DNA of 64,000 nt from a candidate division SR1 bacterium. GTDB lineage: Bacteria > Patescibacteriota > Gracilibacteria > Absconditabacterales > Absconditicoccaceae. Where the stretch lies: NCBI GenBank assembly GCA_026397475.1, contig JAPLUT010000004.1, forward strand, positions 1-64,000, written 5' to 3'. This document shows positions 22,138-36,484 of this stretch, piece by piece. How positions within the stretch are numbered: position 1 is the first letter of the stretch; the number at the start of each line of letters is the position of its first letter. The position numbers and the translations under genes were made by a program. The notes beneath the pieces were generated by a model. It was not told the origin of the DNA, did not search any database, and saw nothing but the letters and a program-made list of their open reading frames with translations.

Positions 22138-22623
22138 ATGGGAAAGAGCGATACGAGAGAATTATCAAAACTACGGGTTCCAGAAAATATAGCGATTCAA
22201 GAAAATCCTATAGCAATGGACTTGTTTGACTGATTGAATGAGGGGAGAGAGGAAATAAAAAACATGATCAAAAAAACTATAACTCAGCCTGGTATATGAG
22301 GCTTTATTTTTACAACGATAGGTTTTTTTGCAACAGTAAAGCCAAAGTTGGCGCATGAATTAGTGCAGTACCTGAAAGAGTGAGAAGCGGAAAAATTTGT
22401 ATATCTCTCTTATCAGCATATTTACGATGCGCTAGAAGAGCGTAAGCAGCATTTAAAAATTGAGGATTTTGGTACGCTCTCAAATCCTTGAAAAAAACAA
22501 ATCGATGATGCGGTTGTAAAACTACGTAAGTTGGAATCATTTCTTGTTCCAGGAAATATATCATGGATGCAGGTTCCTACTACGCCCATAGGCCTAGTTA
22601 CTAAAGAATGGGCAGGAGTATAA
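22138..22623 (+). CDS. Hypothetical protein following the EF-hand giant
   Basis: 161 residues, stop TAA, 27 bp after the EF-hand gene and probably co-transcribed. A short hydrophobic stretch around residues 50-64 (GIGGFIFTTIGFFATV) lies between charged helices. TGA encodes several Gly, including one in the GIGGF turn. It could be a small membrane-associated accessory protein of its large neighbour; no homolog recognised. Confidence 0.65.
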
Positions 22624-22715
22624 CCGACTATATGTTCTTCTCAATAAGTATTGACTTTTCTAAGTATAAATATATAAAATATTCAGTAAGTTTTTACTAG
22701 ATTTTTTCTACTGCA

Positions 22716-23165
22716 ATGGCGATCAATACTCAGCCCCAAAACATAGAAGTCCCTAAAGAGGCAATGTATGTGCTTTACAGGTTTCCATGAACGTCAGAAA
22801 AAAACACCCTTCAAAAGACATTACTAATGGATGAATCAGATGTATTGGCTCAATATAAAGTTTCTAAAACATGGAAAGATATTAGAAAGGGGCCATGATT
22901 TTCATATGGAGTATCTTTCAAAGATAGGAATCATAAACTACTTCCCTATACCTACATCATTATTGGAGATACGGTAAGTGACCTCAACGATTTACTAAGC
23001 TTGGAATATGATATCGAGTCTGATCTTGAACAGGCAGAGGCTTCCAATGTCTTGGCACATACAGGATTGAACACCTACATTAAGACAAAGCTTTTGGATA
23101 TATTAGTATACATCCCTTTCGATCCAGCGACAATGATTTTGGTTGCGCAAGAAGAGAAGAAATAA
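22716..23165 (+). CDS. Hypothetical soluble protein
   Basis: 149 residues, stop TAA, 92 bp after the previous gene. It has a mixed alpha/beta sequence with no signal peptide (PKEAMYVLYRFPG, then YTYIIIGDTVSDLNDLLSLE, then VYIPFDPATMILVAQEEKK). Two Gly are TGA-encoded. It may close the EF-hand operon, as the L10 leader starts ~110 bp later. Family unknown. Confidence 0.6.
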
Positions 23166-23275
23166 GAAATATACTATATATATAGGGACCATAAAAAGGT
23201 ATAACCCCGTTTTATCTTTTTTCTTTCAAAAAGACTTGCAATCACCCCCAATTTTCCTATAAAACTTACATCACT

Positions 23276-23328
23276 ACCCAAGACAGTAGGTTGCTAATCG
23301 CATAAAAGTCAATCCCTACCTAGGTTCC
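23276..23328 (+). promoter_or_regulatory. Ribosomal protein L10 leader
   Basis: The transcript upstream of rplJ contains AAGACAGTAGGTTG and, 20 nt later, CCCTACCTAGGTT. These are the two conserved sides of the L10(L12)4-binding kink-turn structure found in front of rplJ in many bacteria. Binding of free L10-L12 complex represses rplJ-rplL. It lies ~120 nt before the ATG and before a terminator-like hairpin. Confidence 0.7.
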
Positions 23329-23352
23329 CATACAAACAGTATTTTTTGTATA

Positions 23353-23378
23353 AGAGCCTTGAAACAGGTCTTTTTTTA
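23353..23378 (+). terminator. Attenuator between the L10 leader and rplJ
   Basis: Stem AGAgCCT / AGGtCT with loop TGAAAC, followed by eight T. It sits downstream of the leader fold and ~70 bp before rplJ, as expected for transcription attenuation by L10-L12. Confidence 0.6.
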
Positions 23379-23447
23379 TTTTAGAGTTTAATAATTCTAA
23401 ATTAATCTTGGATTCTAAATTTTAAATTGTAAATTTACAATAGTAAG

Positions 23448-24083
23448 ATGACTATAACTAAAGGAAAGAAAGATGAATTGTTTGCAAAATACAAGGCAGA
23501 TCTTAAATGAGCTACAAGTGCTATAATTGTAAAGCAAACAGCTGTTCCCGTAACTACTGCTAACAAGATCAGAATAGATATGAAAGCAACAAACGGAGGC
23601 ATGAATATTATCAAAAAAAGAATATTTCTGAAAGCACTCAAAGACGTAGGGCTCGAAGAAATAAATGTAGATGCCTTAGAAGGGTCTGTATTTGCTTTAT
23701 ACGCGCATGAAAATGAATTTGGTCCACTCAAAGTAATCAACAAATATTTGAAGGAGTTTAAAAAAGAAAACAAAGGGTCAGAATTTGTATTCTTAGGAGG
23801 TTGGTTTGAAAAAAAATGGCAAAATGGTGAATATGTTAATGAACTTGCCAACGTACCTACCAAAGAAGAGTTATTATCTAAACTTTGTTATCTCTTCAAT
23901 TATCCGTTACAATCATTCGCTTGTGTACTTAGCGAGATTGCAAAGAAAGAAGGTGGGGCAGGAGAAGTTAAGGCAGAAATAAAAGAAGAAGCAAAAGAAG
24001 AAGTGAAGACAGAAGCAGTAGTAGAAGTAAAAGAAGAGGCTAAAGAAGAAGTGAAAGCAGAAGAAACACCAGCTGCTGAATAA
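23448..24083 (+). CDS. rplJ: 50S ribosomal protein L10 with acidic C-terminal extension
   Basis: 211 residues, stop TAA; usual L10 is about 165-175. Residues 1-165 follow the L10 pattern (KGKKDELFAKYKADLKGATS, VTTANKIRIDMKATNGGMNI, KKRIFLKAL). L10 forms the base of the ribosomal stalk and binds L12 dimers through its C-terminal helix. The last ~45 residues are an unusual repeated Lys/Glu/Ala/Val tail (EEAKEEVKTEA type). One Gly is TGA-encoded. It sits directly downstream of an L10 leader and upstream of rplL, the normal order. Confidence 0.9.
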
Positions 24084-24225
24084 CAACCTTGTACCTGTTA
24101 CTTTATACCTTCTACAAGTTTATTTAAGTTATTTAATCTCGAATTCTACTTGCCAGTACTATATAGTATATGGCACTAGTATATTCGTCATAAATAAAGT
24201 CTTTATATTATAATTGTTTCAAGAA

Positions 24226-24609
24226 ATGGAACTTACAAAGAACGCACAGAAGATAATGGATCTCATAAAAGAGATGAGTGCAGTTGAATTAAATCAATTA
24301 GTGAAAGCTATTGAAGAAGAATTTGGTGTTAGCGCAGCTGCTATGGTAGTTGCTGGTTGAGCTGCAGGAGGTGCTGAAGCAGGTGCTGCAGGAAATGCTG
24401 ATATGGTTAATATTGAATTAACTGATATTGGACAACAAAAAATCTGAGTTATCAAGGCAGTTAAAGAACTTCTTGGACTTGGACTTAAAGAAGCTAAAGA
24501 TTTAGTAGAAAAAGCTCCTACACTTATCAAAGAAAAAGTTAAGTTTGAAGAAGCTGAAGGTATCAAAGCTAAATTAGAAGCTGAAGGAGCTACTATTTCA
24601 TTCAAATAG
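24226..24609 (+). CDS. rplL: 50S ribosomal protein L7/L12
   Basis: 127 residues, stop TAG, normal length. It has an N-terminal dimerisation helix ([20 protein letters not shown]), a Gly/Ala hinge ([13 protein letters not shown]) and a C-terminal domain ([20 protein letters not shown], then [11 protein letters not shown]). It is the stalk protein that recruits translation GTPases. The hinge Gly is TGA. Its 142-bp distance from rplJ contains no gene. Confidence 0.95.
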
Positions 24610-24749
24610 TAATTTTGAATTTTAAAGGAGAAATTTTATTTTTTGAAGCACTATCTTTGTGTTTTTAAATTATAAATTTCAAACCTGCCTGCCGTAGGCA
24701 AGGCTATAAATTTCAAATTCCACTTTATTTATTCAAACCGCAAAAAATT

Positions 24750-25412
24750 ATGAGTATATCTGTAAACGATATAATCGAGGCACAAGCTCATATTGGTACG
24801 CTCAAAAGCGAAGCTCACCCAAAGACTAACAAATATTGGGCAGGAGTTATAAACAATATAGCCGTTATCAATCCTGAAGCAATCATAGAACAGATCGAAA
24901 CTGCTAAAAAGAAAATCCAACAAGCAAAAGCTGATGGGAAAGAAATTTTGGTAGTGTCTGAAAAGAAAATGTATGCAGACGAACTTGAAAAGTTAGGTGA
25001 AAAATATGGATTTAACTATCTCAATTATAAACTTCCTTCTGGATTTTTGACTAATTTTGAGACGCTCAAAAAAAGAATAGAATCTATGAATACTATGGCT
25101 CGTTTTGTGGATACTGAAAACTATCTTTCATTAACAAAAAAAGAACAGTTAGTATATAAAAGAAATCTTGCAAAAGTTTTGAAAATATACAAAGGAGTAA
25201 AAAATCTAAGTAGAAAACCAGAATTGGTTGTCGTGCTTGATGGTCATATGATGGATAACTTCATCAATGAAATAACAAAAACTCCTGGTATTCAAAGCAT
25301 TGTTATCGCAGGAACTAATTTTTCTAGACGATGGGCTGAAGATAGCATTATCCTTGCAAACGTATGAAGTCATAAAAGCGTTGATTTTATCTTAAACAAT
25401 ATGTTTAACTAA
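24750..25412 (+). CDS. rpsB: 30S ribosomal protein S2
   Basis: 220 residues, stop TAA. S2 motifs: the AQAHIGTLKSEAHPKTNKYW start (normally GxHFGHxTRRWNPKM), NLAVINPEAIIEQIETAKKK-like helix, LPSGFLTNFETLKKR (normally W.GGtLTNf.Ti), RKPELVVVLDGH and the closing FILNNMFN. It is somewhat diverged and shorter than usual (~240). As in most bacteria it is linked to tsf, here with one membrane protein gene between. Confidence 0.88.
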
Positions 25413-25465
25413 ATTTTAACGTATAAGAATTGCTTGAAGCAATTTATCTTCTCTATTGGATGTAT

Positions 25466-25921
25466 ATGGAAGAAACAAAAGTATCAGAAACCGCAACTGC
25501 TCCAATTATTATGGATGAGCCTTCTCAAGAGGCGTATATCCCTAGTAGTACGGAGAAAAAGAGAGCAGTAATGATGTATCTTCTTATGGGGATCATTGTT
25601 GTAGCATTCAATAATCAGAAGAAAAGTGATTTTGAACAATTTCATCTCAAGCAGTCATTGGGATGGTGGGCAGTATTTCTTCTTCTCGTGGTGGTAACTT
25701 CTATATTTATGTTTATTCCGATAATCAAATATCTTCCTATACTAATAGTAGTTATTATGGTTATTTTCTTAGGCATTTTTATAAAACGTGCTCGAGACGG
25801 TAAATATACTATCGCACAAGAAAATAAATTAGCGATATTTGTAGCTTTAGGAGAGCGAATTATGACTCTCTTTGAGGTAAATAAGGAAAATCAAACAGAA
25901 TGAAAAATGAAAAATGAATAG
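25466..25921 (+). CDS. Multi-pass membrane protein (DUF4870/Tic20-like)
   Basis: 151 residues; TGA at 25901 is read as Gly and the stop is TAG at 25919. The ATG at 25460 is an alternative. After a ~30-residue Thr/Glu/Pro-rich N terminus there are three hydrophobic segments (about 36-48, 66-86, 88-106). The motif FEQFHLKQSLGWW before helix 2 is typical of the DUF4870/Tic20-like group of small integral membrane proteins. The final codons run into an interspersed repeat, so the C terminus may have been altered by it. It lies between rpsB and tsf, an unusual place for a membrane protein. Confidence 0.7.
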
Positions 25922-25997
25922 TGAAAAATGTCGGAAAAATATTTTTTAATAGGAAAAGATACCTCCATTATTCATTATTAATTTTAAATTATTAATT
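25901..25997. repeat. Interspersed inverted repeat, copy a
   Basis: Left arm AATGAAAAATGAATAGTG, right arm CCATTATTCATTATTAATTT. Members of this AT-rich hairpin family also occur at 31686-31797, 35741-35845 and 52600-52711. Confidence 0.55.
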
Positions 25998-26807
25998 ATG
26001 TTACATATGTGAAATATAGAATTATTGAAGCAGTTAAGAGAGATGACTTTTGCTCCTATCAAGGACTGTAAAGAAGCCTTGGCTGAAGCGGGTGATGATC
26101 TAGAAAAAGCGCAAGAGGTTCTTAAGAAAAAAGGAATCGCAAAGGCAGGTACGAGAGCTGAAAGAGAAACTAAAGAAGGAATCGTAAAGATAGTAAAAGT
26201 TGATGAAAAAATAGTTGGACTCAAGCTTTTGTGTGAAACTGATTTCGTGGCAAAAAACGAAAATTTTCAATGATTGTTTGATTCTGTGCTTGCAAAAATA
26301 GCTAAAAGTACAAAAGAGGTAAACGCATTTGAAGATTTGGATCCTGCGATAGCAAAAGACATAGATGAAGAAGTAAAGGAATTTATGGGAAAAACAGGAG
26401 AAAATATGAATATTAATCAGGTTTTGGTGACAACACAAAAAGCATTTATCTATAATCATCCAGGAAATAGAGTGTCTTCACTTATTTTCTTCGAAGGAGG
26501 AAATGATGAGGTTGCTAAAGAACTTGCTTTACAGGTAACTGCTATGAACCCTACATATGTTTCATTTGATCAGATAGACGCCAATGAAATAGCAAAAATG
26601 AAAGAAGAATTCGGTGCAGAACTCAAAGCTGCTGGGAAACCAGAAGCGATGATTGCTCAGATTGTTGATGGAAAAATCAAAAAATCACTAGCAGATGTCG
26701 TGCTTCTAGAGCAAGAATGTATCAGAGACGGATCAAAAAAGGTAAGAGAAGTTCTTCCGGCTGATATGAAGGTAACAAAATTTATAAGAATCGCTATTTG
26801 AAGCTAA
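25998..26807 (+). CDS. tsf: Elongation factor Ts
   Basis: 269 residues, stop TAA; 26007 is an alternative ATG. It is the nucleotide exchange factor of EF-Tu. Motifs: LLKQLREMTFAPIKDCKEAL (normally VKELRekTGAgMMDCKkAL), DLEKAQEVLKKKGIAKAG, LKLLCETDFVAKNENFQ, MNPTYVSFDQI and the later VLLEQECIRDGSKKV. The usual Thr-Gly-Ala-Gly of the first motif is Thr-Phe-Ala-Pro here. Two or three Gly are TGA. Linked to rpsB as normal. Confidence 0.93.
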
Positions 26808-26848
26808 GAATATAGTACAATTGGTTTTAAAACTTAAAAAAGGTAATT

Positions 26849-27415
26849 ATGCAAAAGTATGAAGTAGTATTGTTGGTTGATGCGTCTTTATCAGAAAACA
26901 ACCGCAAGGAAGTGGTTTCTGAATTTGAAAAACTCATCAAAAAAAATATCCTCCAAGAGGATGCTATGGGACTACAACAATTGGCCTACAATTTGGGTAA
27001 TAAGGCTTGAAATGATAAGGCATATGTATATTCATATTATGTTGAGGCGGAAGCTGAAGACTTGGATATGCTCAAAAAGAATGTCTTGTATAATAAGGCA
27101 ATCAAGAGATATTTCATTTTCAAAATGGATAAATCCAACGAATTCCTTACTTTTGCAAAAGTAAATGCTGAACTTAACGCTGTTATAGAATGATGGGATG
27201 CTAAGAAACTTTGACAAAAAGTTAACTTTTTTAGTGATAAAAAAAATGCTAAATACATAAATCGAAAATCAATAATGATGTTAAAAAAATATATTACAAG
27301 ATTTGGTGACATCAAACCAAGAGAATATACTTGAAATCCAGTAGGAACGCAAAAGAAGCTTAAGACGGTAATTCTTAGAGCGAGAGAACTATGATTTATA
27401 GCATATAAAAAATAG
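26849..27415 (+). CDS. rpsF-rpsR: Fused ribosomal proteins S6-S18
   Basis: 188 residues in one code-25 frame, stop TAG, preceded by AAAAAGGTAATT. Residues 1-115 are S6 (MQKYEVVLLVDASLSENNRK, AMGLQQLAYNLGNKAG, YVYSYYVEAEAEDLDMLK, AIKRYFIFKM). Residues 125-188 are S18 (VNFFSDKKNAKYINRKSIMM, LKKYITRFGDIKPREYTG, KLKTVILRARELGFIAYKK). Between them is only a short linker with TGA-encoded Gly. S6 and S18 are separate proteins that pair on the 30S platform; in most bacteria rpsF, ssb and rpsR are separate genes in a row. Here ssb is gone and the partners are covalently joined. The fusion exists only if TGA is read through. Confidence 0.9.
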
Positions 27416-27515
27416 AGGTAACAACTAACAGTGAACAGTTAACAATTATTGAAAGAATACATAAAAATACCATCACTGTTAACTATTAGTTATTAGTTGT
27501 TAGTTGTTAGTTAAT
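27416..27515. repeat. Inverted repeat of TAACAACTAACA / TTAGTTGTTAGTT type
   Basis: GGTAACAACTAACAGTGAACAG on the left and CACTGTTAACTATTAGTTA plus TTAGTTGTTAGTTGTTAGTT on the right can fold into a long hairpin. A similar TTGTTAGTTATTAG stretch precedes the 9339 gene. Confidence 0.5.
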
Positions 27516-27545
27516 ATTCAAATTTATCATTTATCATAAAGGAAG

Positions 27546-27701
27546 ATGGCTAGTAAATTAAGGAGAGTAAGAAAATATTCTCGAGATAAAAGAATAGGTA
27601 AACATGGGTTTAGAAAAAGAATGGAGACGGCAGGGTGAAGAGCTGTTCTTAGCAGAAGAAGACAAAAGGGAAGAAAACAATTAACTCCTCAAAGAGCCTA
27701 A
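27546..27701 (+). CDS. rpmH: 50S ribosomal protein L34
   Basis: 51 residues, stop TAA, SD-like AAAGGAAG just before the ATG. The L34 signature GKHGFRKRMETAGGRAVLSR then RRQKGRKQL is complete; one Gly of the GGRAVL turn is TGA. The start is slightly longer than the usual MKRTYQPS form. In most bacteria rpmH lies next to rnpA at the origin; here it sits between S6-S18 and rpoB. Confidence 0.95.
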
Positions 27702-27817
27702 TTAGCTTTTTGAATTTTTTTTGTGTTAGTCTACCGAATATATGGGGTGAAGAAAATTATTGCCTATCTTATGCATAGACCATATTCGTTGTTTATTTTC
27801 TTATCACAGATAACCTT

Positions 27818-30800
27818 ATGAAATCAAAAAAAAACTCTCAAGCAAAGAAAGAAACAAAAAAGACTAAGAAACCTATTAAAGTAAATAAATCTGTGGCAAA
27901 AAAAACAAAGCCGGTAGTAAAAAAGAAAAAACCTGTGGCAAGGCCAGTTAAGAAGGCTGCAGTTAAAAAAACTATAGTTAAAAAAGCGCCCATTAAGTCT
28001 ATAGTTAAATCAGCCAACAAGCCTATTGCTACCCCAAAAAATATCGTGAGCAGAAATAGTGAGGCAGTAAGCAAGCCCGTTAAAACTTTCAACAAACCAA
28101 TCAAAGCGAGCAAAATACCAGAAATATTTAAAGATTTCTATAGAGAGTGAGATAGAATATTTTTACGTAGTCCTAAAAAATTCGCCTCATTCCCAGATCT
28201 TCTCGATCTTCAAAAAAGAGGGTATGATGATTTTATTAAAAAATATATCAATAAAATTTTCGGTAATATCAATCCGGTTTGGGATATTGCATGAGAAAAA
28301 ATGTATGTAGAAATAGATGATATTAAAATATCTGATCCTATTGATGATGCAAAAACTTGTAAGAAAAAAGAATTAACATACGGAGGTATCATTACGGGTA
28401 AAGTAAAATTAAATGAGGTGCATGATGATGGAAAGAAAAAAACAGAAAAAACTTTGTTTAGTAAGCGCGCAAACATAGGTATATTGCCACTTATGACGCC
28501 ATCAGCTTCATATATTATCAATGGGGTAGAGAGAGTAATTATCTCACAAATTATCAGATCATACGGTATATTTTTTGCTAAAAAAGAATTTAGATATTCT
28601 TTCAAAGTGATCCCTGAAAACGGACCATGGTTGGAAGTACAGACAGAGAAATCTGGAGTAGTTGTAGCAAGGATAAATAAATCTAGAAAATTTCCCATTA
28701 CGACATTATTGAGAATATTTGGAGTAGAAAACGATGAAAACATTAGAGCATTTTTCAAAGATTGTTTTGATGAAGAAGATTTTAATTATTTAGAAACTAC
28801 TCTTAAAAAAGATACGACAACAGATGCATTATCAGCAGCTGAATTTGTATATAACAAAATTAGACCAGGAGAATTGATTGATCCTGAAAGTGCGCTCAAT
28901 TATATCAAAAACCAATTTCTTTCTACAGAAAGGATTTTTGTTGGAAGAATCGCAAGAAGAAAAATAAACGCAAAACTTGGACTTAAAAAACCATTGGATG
29001 GAGATATCGCAAATGTTTTTGATGGAGAAGATTTAGTGGGAGCATTAAAATATCTTTTCAATATTTCAAACTTAAAAAAATGATATCATACAGATGATTC
29101 TGATCATCTTTCCAATAAACGTATTAGATCTATGGGAGAAATTCTCTACGCGCATCTTCAACCCGTGATGAGAAAATTTGTTAAAAGTATTAAAGGAAAA
29201 CTTAGTATCCTTAATCTTGAAAATCCACTTAAGATTACTGATTTGGTAAATTTCAAGATCGTTGATAATGCAGTTAAAAGTTTTTTTGCTACTTCTCAGC
29301 TTTCTCAGTTCTTAGATCAAATTAATCCATTATCAGAGATTGAACATAAAAGAAGAATTACTGCCCTTGGGCCTTGAGGTCTCAAAAGAGAAACGGCTAA
29401 ATTTGAAGTGCGTGACGTACATCCTTCACATTATGGAAGAATATGTCCTATCGAAACGCCGGAATGACAAAACATTGGATTGGTAATTTATCAGTCATTA
29501 TATTCTCGTGTAAACGACGAATGATTTTTGGAAACTCCAGCACTCAAGATTTATCGTGAAATACCAGCAAAAATAGAAGTATTGATAAATAGAATTGCTC
29601 ATCGTGATATCCACGAATTAGATGCAAAAGGAAAAGAACTTAAGACCGTAATCGTAAAAGAAGACCATTATATTGATGCTAAGGCAGCAAAAGAAATAGA
29701 AAAGACTTATGGTAAGCTTGGAAAATCTATAGGAGTAAAACCATTCTTTACTGACGAAGTAGAGTATATTTCTCCAGAATTAGATGAAAAATGTTGTATA
29801 GCTGATGCTACGACGCCTATTGATGCTTACAATAATATTACAGAAGTTCGTGTAGCTGCAAGACAGTTTAATGAGATGGGAATGTTCCATGTGAGAGACG
29901 TTACTCATGTAGATGTTAATCCTTCACAAATATTTTCACCAAATACATCATTAATTCCATTCGTAGATCATAACGATGCGGTGCGTGCCTCTATTGCGAC
30001 AAATCAGCAAAGACAAGCATTACCATTACTCAAAAATGATGCTCCGTTAGTAGGGACAGGACTTGAAAGAGATATTGTTCAGATGACTCATGCGGTAATC
30101 AAGGCAGAAGCAGAATGAGAAGTTATCTATGTAGATGGAAAAAGAGTAAAAGTAAGATACAAAACAGGAATCAAAGAATATCCATTAATCGTATTCGCAA
30201 GATCAAATAGTAAGTCATGTATGACACAAATACCTAGAGTTTCTCTTGGTGAAAAACTCAAGAAATGAGATCTTATTGCAGAAGGACCATGTTCTGTAAA
30301 TGGAGAAATGGCACTCGGAAAAAACCTCAGAGTAGCGTTTATGCCATGGAAAGGATATAACTATGAAGATGCGATTGTGATTTCTCAAAGATTAGTAAAA
30401 GATGATGATTTGACGTCAATTCAAATCGAAGAATATGAAATAGAGGTAGCTGATACTAAACTTGGGCCTGAGGAAACAACTAACGATATTCCTGGTGTTT
30501 CTATGGTTAAACTTAGAAATTTAGATGATGATGGGGTAATCAGAATTTGATCTATCGTCAAATGATGAGATATTCTAATAGGAAAAATTACACCAAAATC
30601 TGAAGGAGAACTTACTCCAGAAGAAAAGCTTATTCAAGCGATATTTGGAGATAAATCAAAAAACGTAAAAGATACATCATTATATGTCCCATCAGGAAGT
30701 AGCGAAGGAAAAGTAATTGATGTTGTTATCCTCGACGCTAAAAAATGAGATAATTTGATGGCAGGAGTAAGAAAGAAGATAAAAGTTTATGTTGCAAGTA

Positions 30801-31681
30801 CAAGAAAAATAGAAGTCTGAGATAAGTTAGCTGGAAAGCATGGAAACAAAGGTATTATTTCTATTGTAGTACCAGAAGAAGATATGCCATTTACAGAAGA
30901 CGGAAAGCCAATCGATGTAGTACTTAATCCGCTTGGAGTAATCTCTCGTATGAACATGGGACAGTTATTCGAATCACAACTTGGGTTTATTGCAAAACAT
31001 TTTGGAGTGCAATTTGCAGTTCCTACATTCTCTAAATTTTCGTCAGAAGATTTGACGGAATTTACTAAAATGTGTGGTATGGAAGACTTAAAGTTCAACA
31101 TTTATAATGGAGAAGATGGTAGAATATACGATCAAAAGGTAACTGTTGGATATATGCATATTCTCAAGCTTGTGCATATGGTGGAAGATAAAATCCATGC
31201 AAGATCTGTAGGACCATACTCATTGATTACTCAACAACCACTTGGAGGAAAATCTAGACAAGGAGGTCAGAGATTCGGAGAGATGGAAGTACGGGCACTA
31301 GAAGCTTATTCTGCAGTATATACTCTTCAAGAAATGCTTACCGTTAAATCAGATGATGTTATCGGAAGAAATAAATTATATGAATCTATTATCAAGGGGC
31401 AGAAACCAAAGATTGGTGGATTACCTGAATCATTCAATCTATTAATATTCTTATTCAAATGATTGTGTCAAAATATAGAGCCATTGAGTATAGAAGAACT
31501 TGAAATTGTTCAAGAAGATAGAATCAAAAAAATAGTTAATCTATGACTTTCAGGAGTAATGAAGAGTACCGTTACTGTGGAAGGAGAAGAAACGGTAACA
31601 GATGAAGATATTGCTCAAGAAAAAGAAGAAATTATCGACAATGTTATCCAAGAAATGCAAGATTTCTGAGAACTAGAGTAA
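27818..31681 (+). CDS. rpoB: RNA polymerase subunit beta with Lys-rich N-terminal tail
   Basis: 1287 residues, stop TAA, about 20 TGA-encoded Gly. The core follows Rpo[21 protein letters not shown] near 120, [101 protein letters not shown], and [20 protein letters not shown] near the end. The first ~110 residues are an added Lys/Ala/Pro/Val tail ([19 protein letters not shown] style) like histone H1 or basic nucleic-acid-binding tails. The ATG chosen is the first in frame; a later start would remove the tail but none has a better context. It is 145 bp before rpoC and probably co-transcribed. Confidence 0.95.
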
Positions 31682-31685
31682 AAAT

Positions 31686-31797
31686 AATTAAAAATGAAAA
31701 ATGAAAAATGAATAATGTTGGAAAAATATTTATTAAATCAGAATAAAAAAGTACCAACATTATTCATTATTAATTATCCATTATTCATTAAGTTTCG
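31686..31797. repeat. Interspersed inverted repeat, copy b
   Basis: AATGAAAAATGAATAATGTTGG and CCAACATTATTCATTATTAA can pair over about 16 bp. It fills the rpoB-rpoC gap. Confidence 0.6.
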
Positions 31798-31826
31798 TCA
31801 TTTATTTTCTTACTAAGGATATTAGT

Positions 31827-35663
<3,837 letters not shown>

Positions 35664-35740
35664 ATTTAAGCATAATTATCAAAGTAAGGCTTGAAAATAG
35701 TACGGAAATTGCTATACACAAGCCTACATAATTCCAAATA

Positions 35741-35845
35741 ATGAAAAATGAACAATGAAAAATGAAAAGTATTGGTATTTTTTAATAAATACTTTGTATC
35801 ATTATCCATTATTAATTGTTAACTATTCATTAATTTTAGTTGTTA
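35741..35845. repeat. Interspersed inverted repeat, copy c
   Basis: AATGAAAAATGAACAATG and CATTATCCATTATTAATTG around GTATTGGTATTTTT. It lies in the rpoC-rpmA gap. Confidence 0.5.
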
Positions 35846-35858
35846 GTTATATTGTAAA

Positions 35859-36140
35859 ATGGCACACAAAAAAGCTGGTTGATCGGCAAAAAATCTTAGA
35901 GACTCGAAACCAAAGTATAGATGAGTCAAAGTATTCGGAGGACAAAATGCGGTCGCTGGAAATATTATCATCAGACAAAAGGGGTCAAAATATGAATGTG
36001 GAAAAAATACCTACTTAGGTAGTGATTTTTCTGTTCATGCAAAAATTGATGGAACTGTTATCTTCAGCAAAAAGAAGATATCTAGATTTGATGGAAGAAA
36101 ATACCTCAAGACGGTAGTTGATATTACACCATCAGCATAA
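35859..36140 (+). CDS. rpmA: 50S ribosomal protein L27
   Basis: 93 residues, stop TAA. The L27 N terminus MAHKKAGGSAKNLRDSKPKY is intact with the second Gly of KAGG encoded by TGA, then GVKVFGGQNAVAGNIIIRQK and the C-terminal strand region. No cleavable Firmicutes-type N-terminal extension is present. Usually rplU precedes it; here it is replaced by rpoC. Confidence 0.95.
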
Positions 36141-36181
36141 TTTAAATTATTCAATACTCTTTTAATTATTACATATAAGTA

Positions 36182-36412
36182 ATGACAATCGGACCAAAAA
36201 AGAAAATTTCCCAATCACAAGGGCGCCAAAGGCATTCTACATGGGAAATGTTAAATATCAAAAGAATGGTAAATGCACACAAAATTTCTACATGCAAAAA
36301 TTGTGGAGCTAAAAAACTTTCTCACAGAGTATGTCCTGTTTGTGGATACTACAAAGGAGTACAAGTAATTACTATAAAAACTAAAAGCAAAGATACTGTA
36401 GTAGATGCTTAA
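36182..36412 (+). CDS. rpmF: 50S ribosomal protein L32
   Basis: 76 residues, stop TAA. It has PKKKISQSQGRQRHSTWEML (the normal start is VPKRKxSKSRrdmRRa), then a four-Cys zinc ribbon CKNCGAKKLSHRVCPVCGYY and the YKGVQVI ending. L32 helps stabilise the 50S subunit near the peptidyl-transferase entry. 41 bp after rpmA. Confidence 0.92.
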   Translation: MTIGPKKKISQSQGRQRHSTWEMLNIKRMVNAHKISTCKNCGAKKLSHRVCPVCGYYKGVQVITIKTKSKDTVVDA

Positions 36413-36484
36413 ATATAATATATCCTGTTGCCCCCAAAGGGTGACTTGTACTGAAGTCGATCTTTAGTTTCTCTTACTGTCTTC

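Noticed and set aside
26849-27415. Separate rpsF and rpsR genes
   Set aside because: There is no TAA/TAG between the halves and no start codon with a ribosome site for S18; the only interruptions are TGA, which is Gly here.
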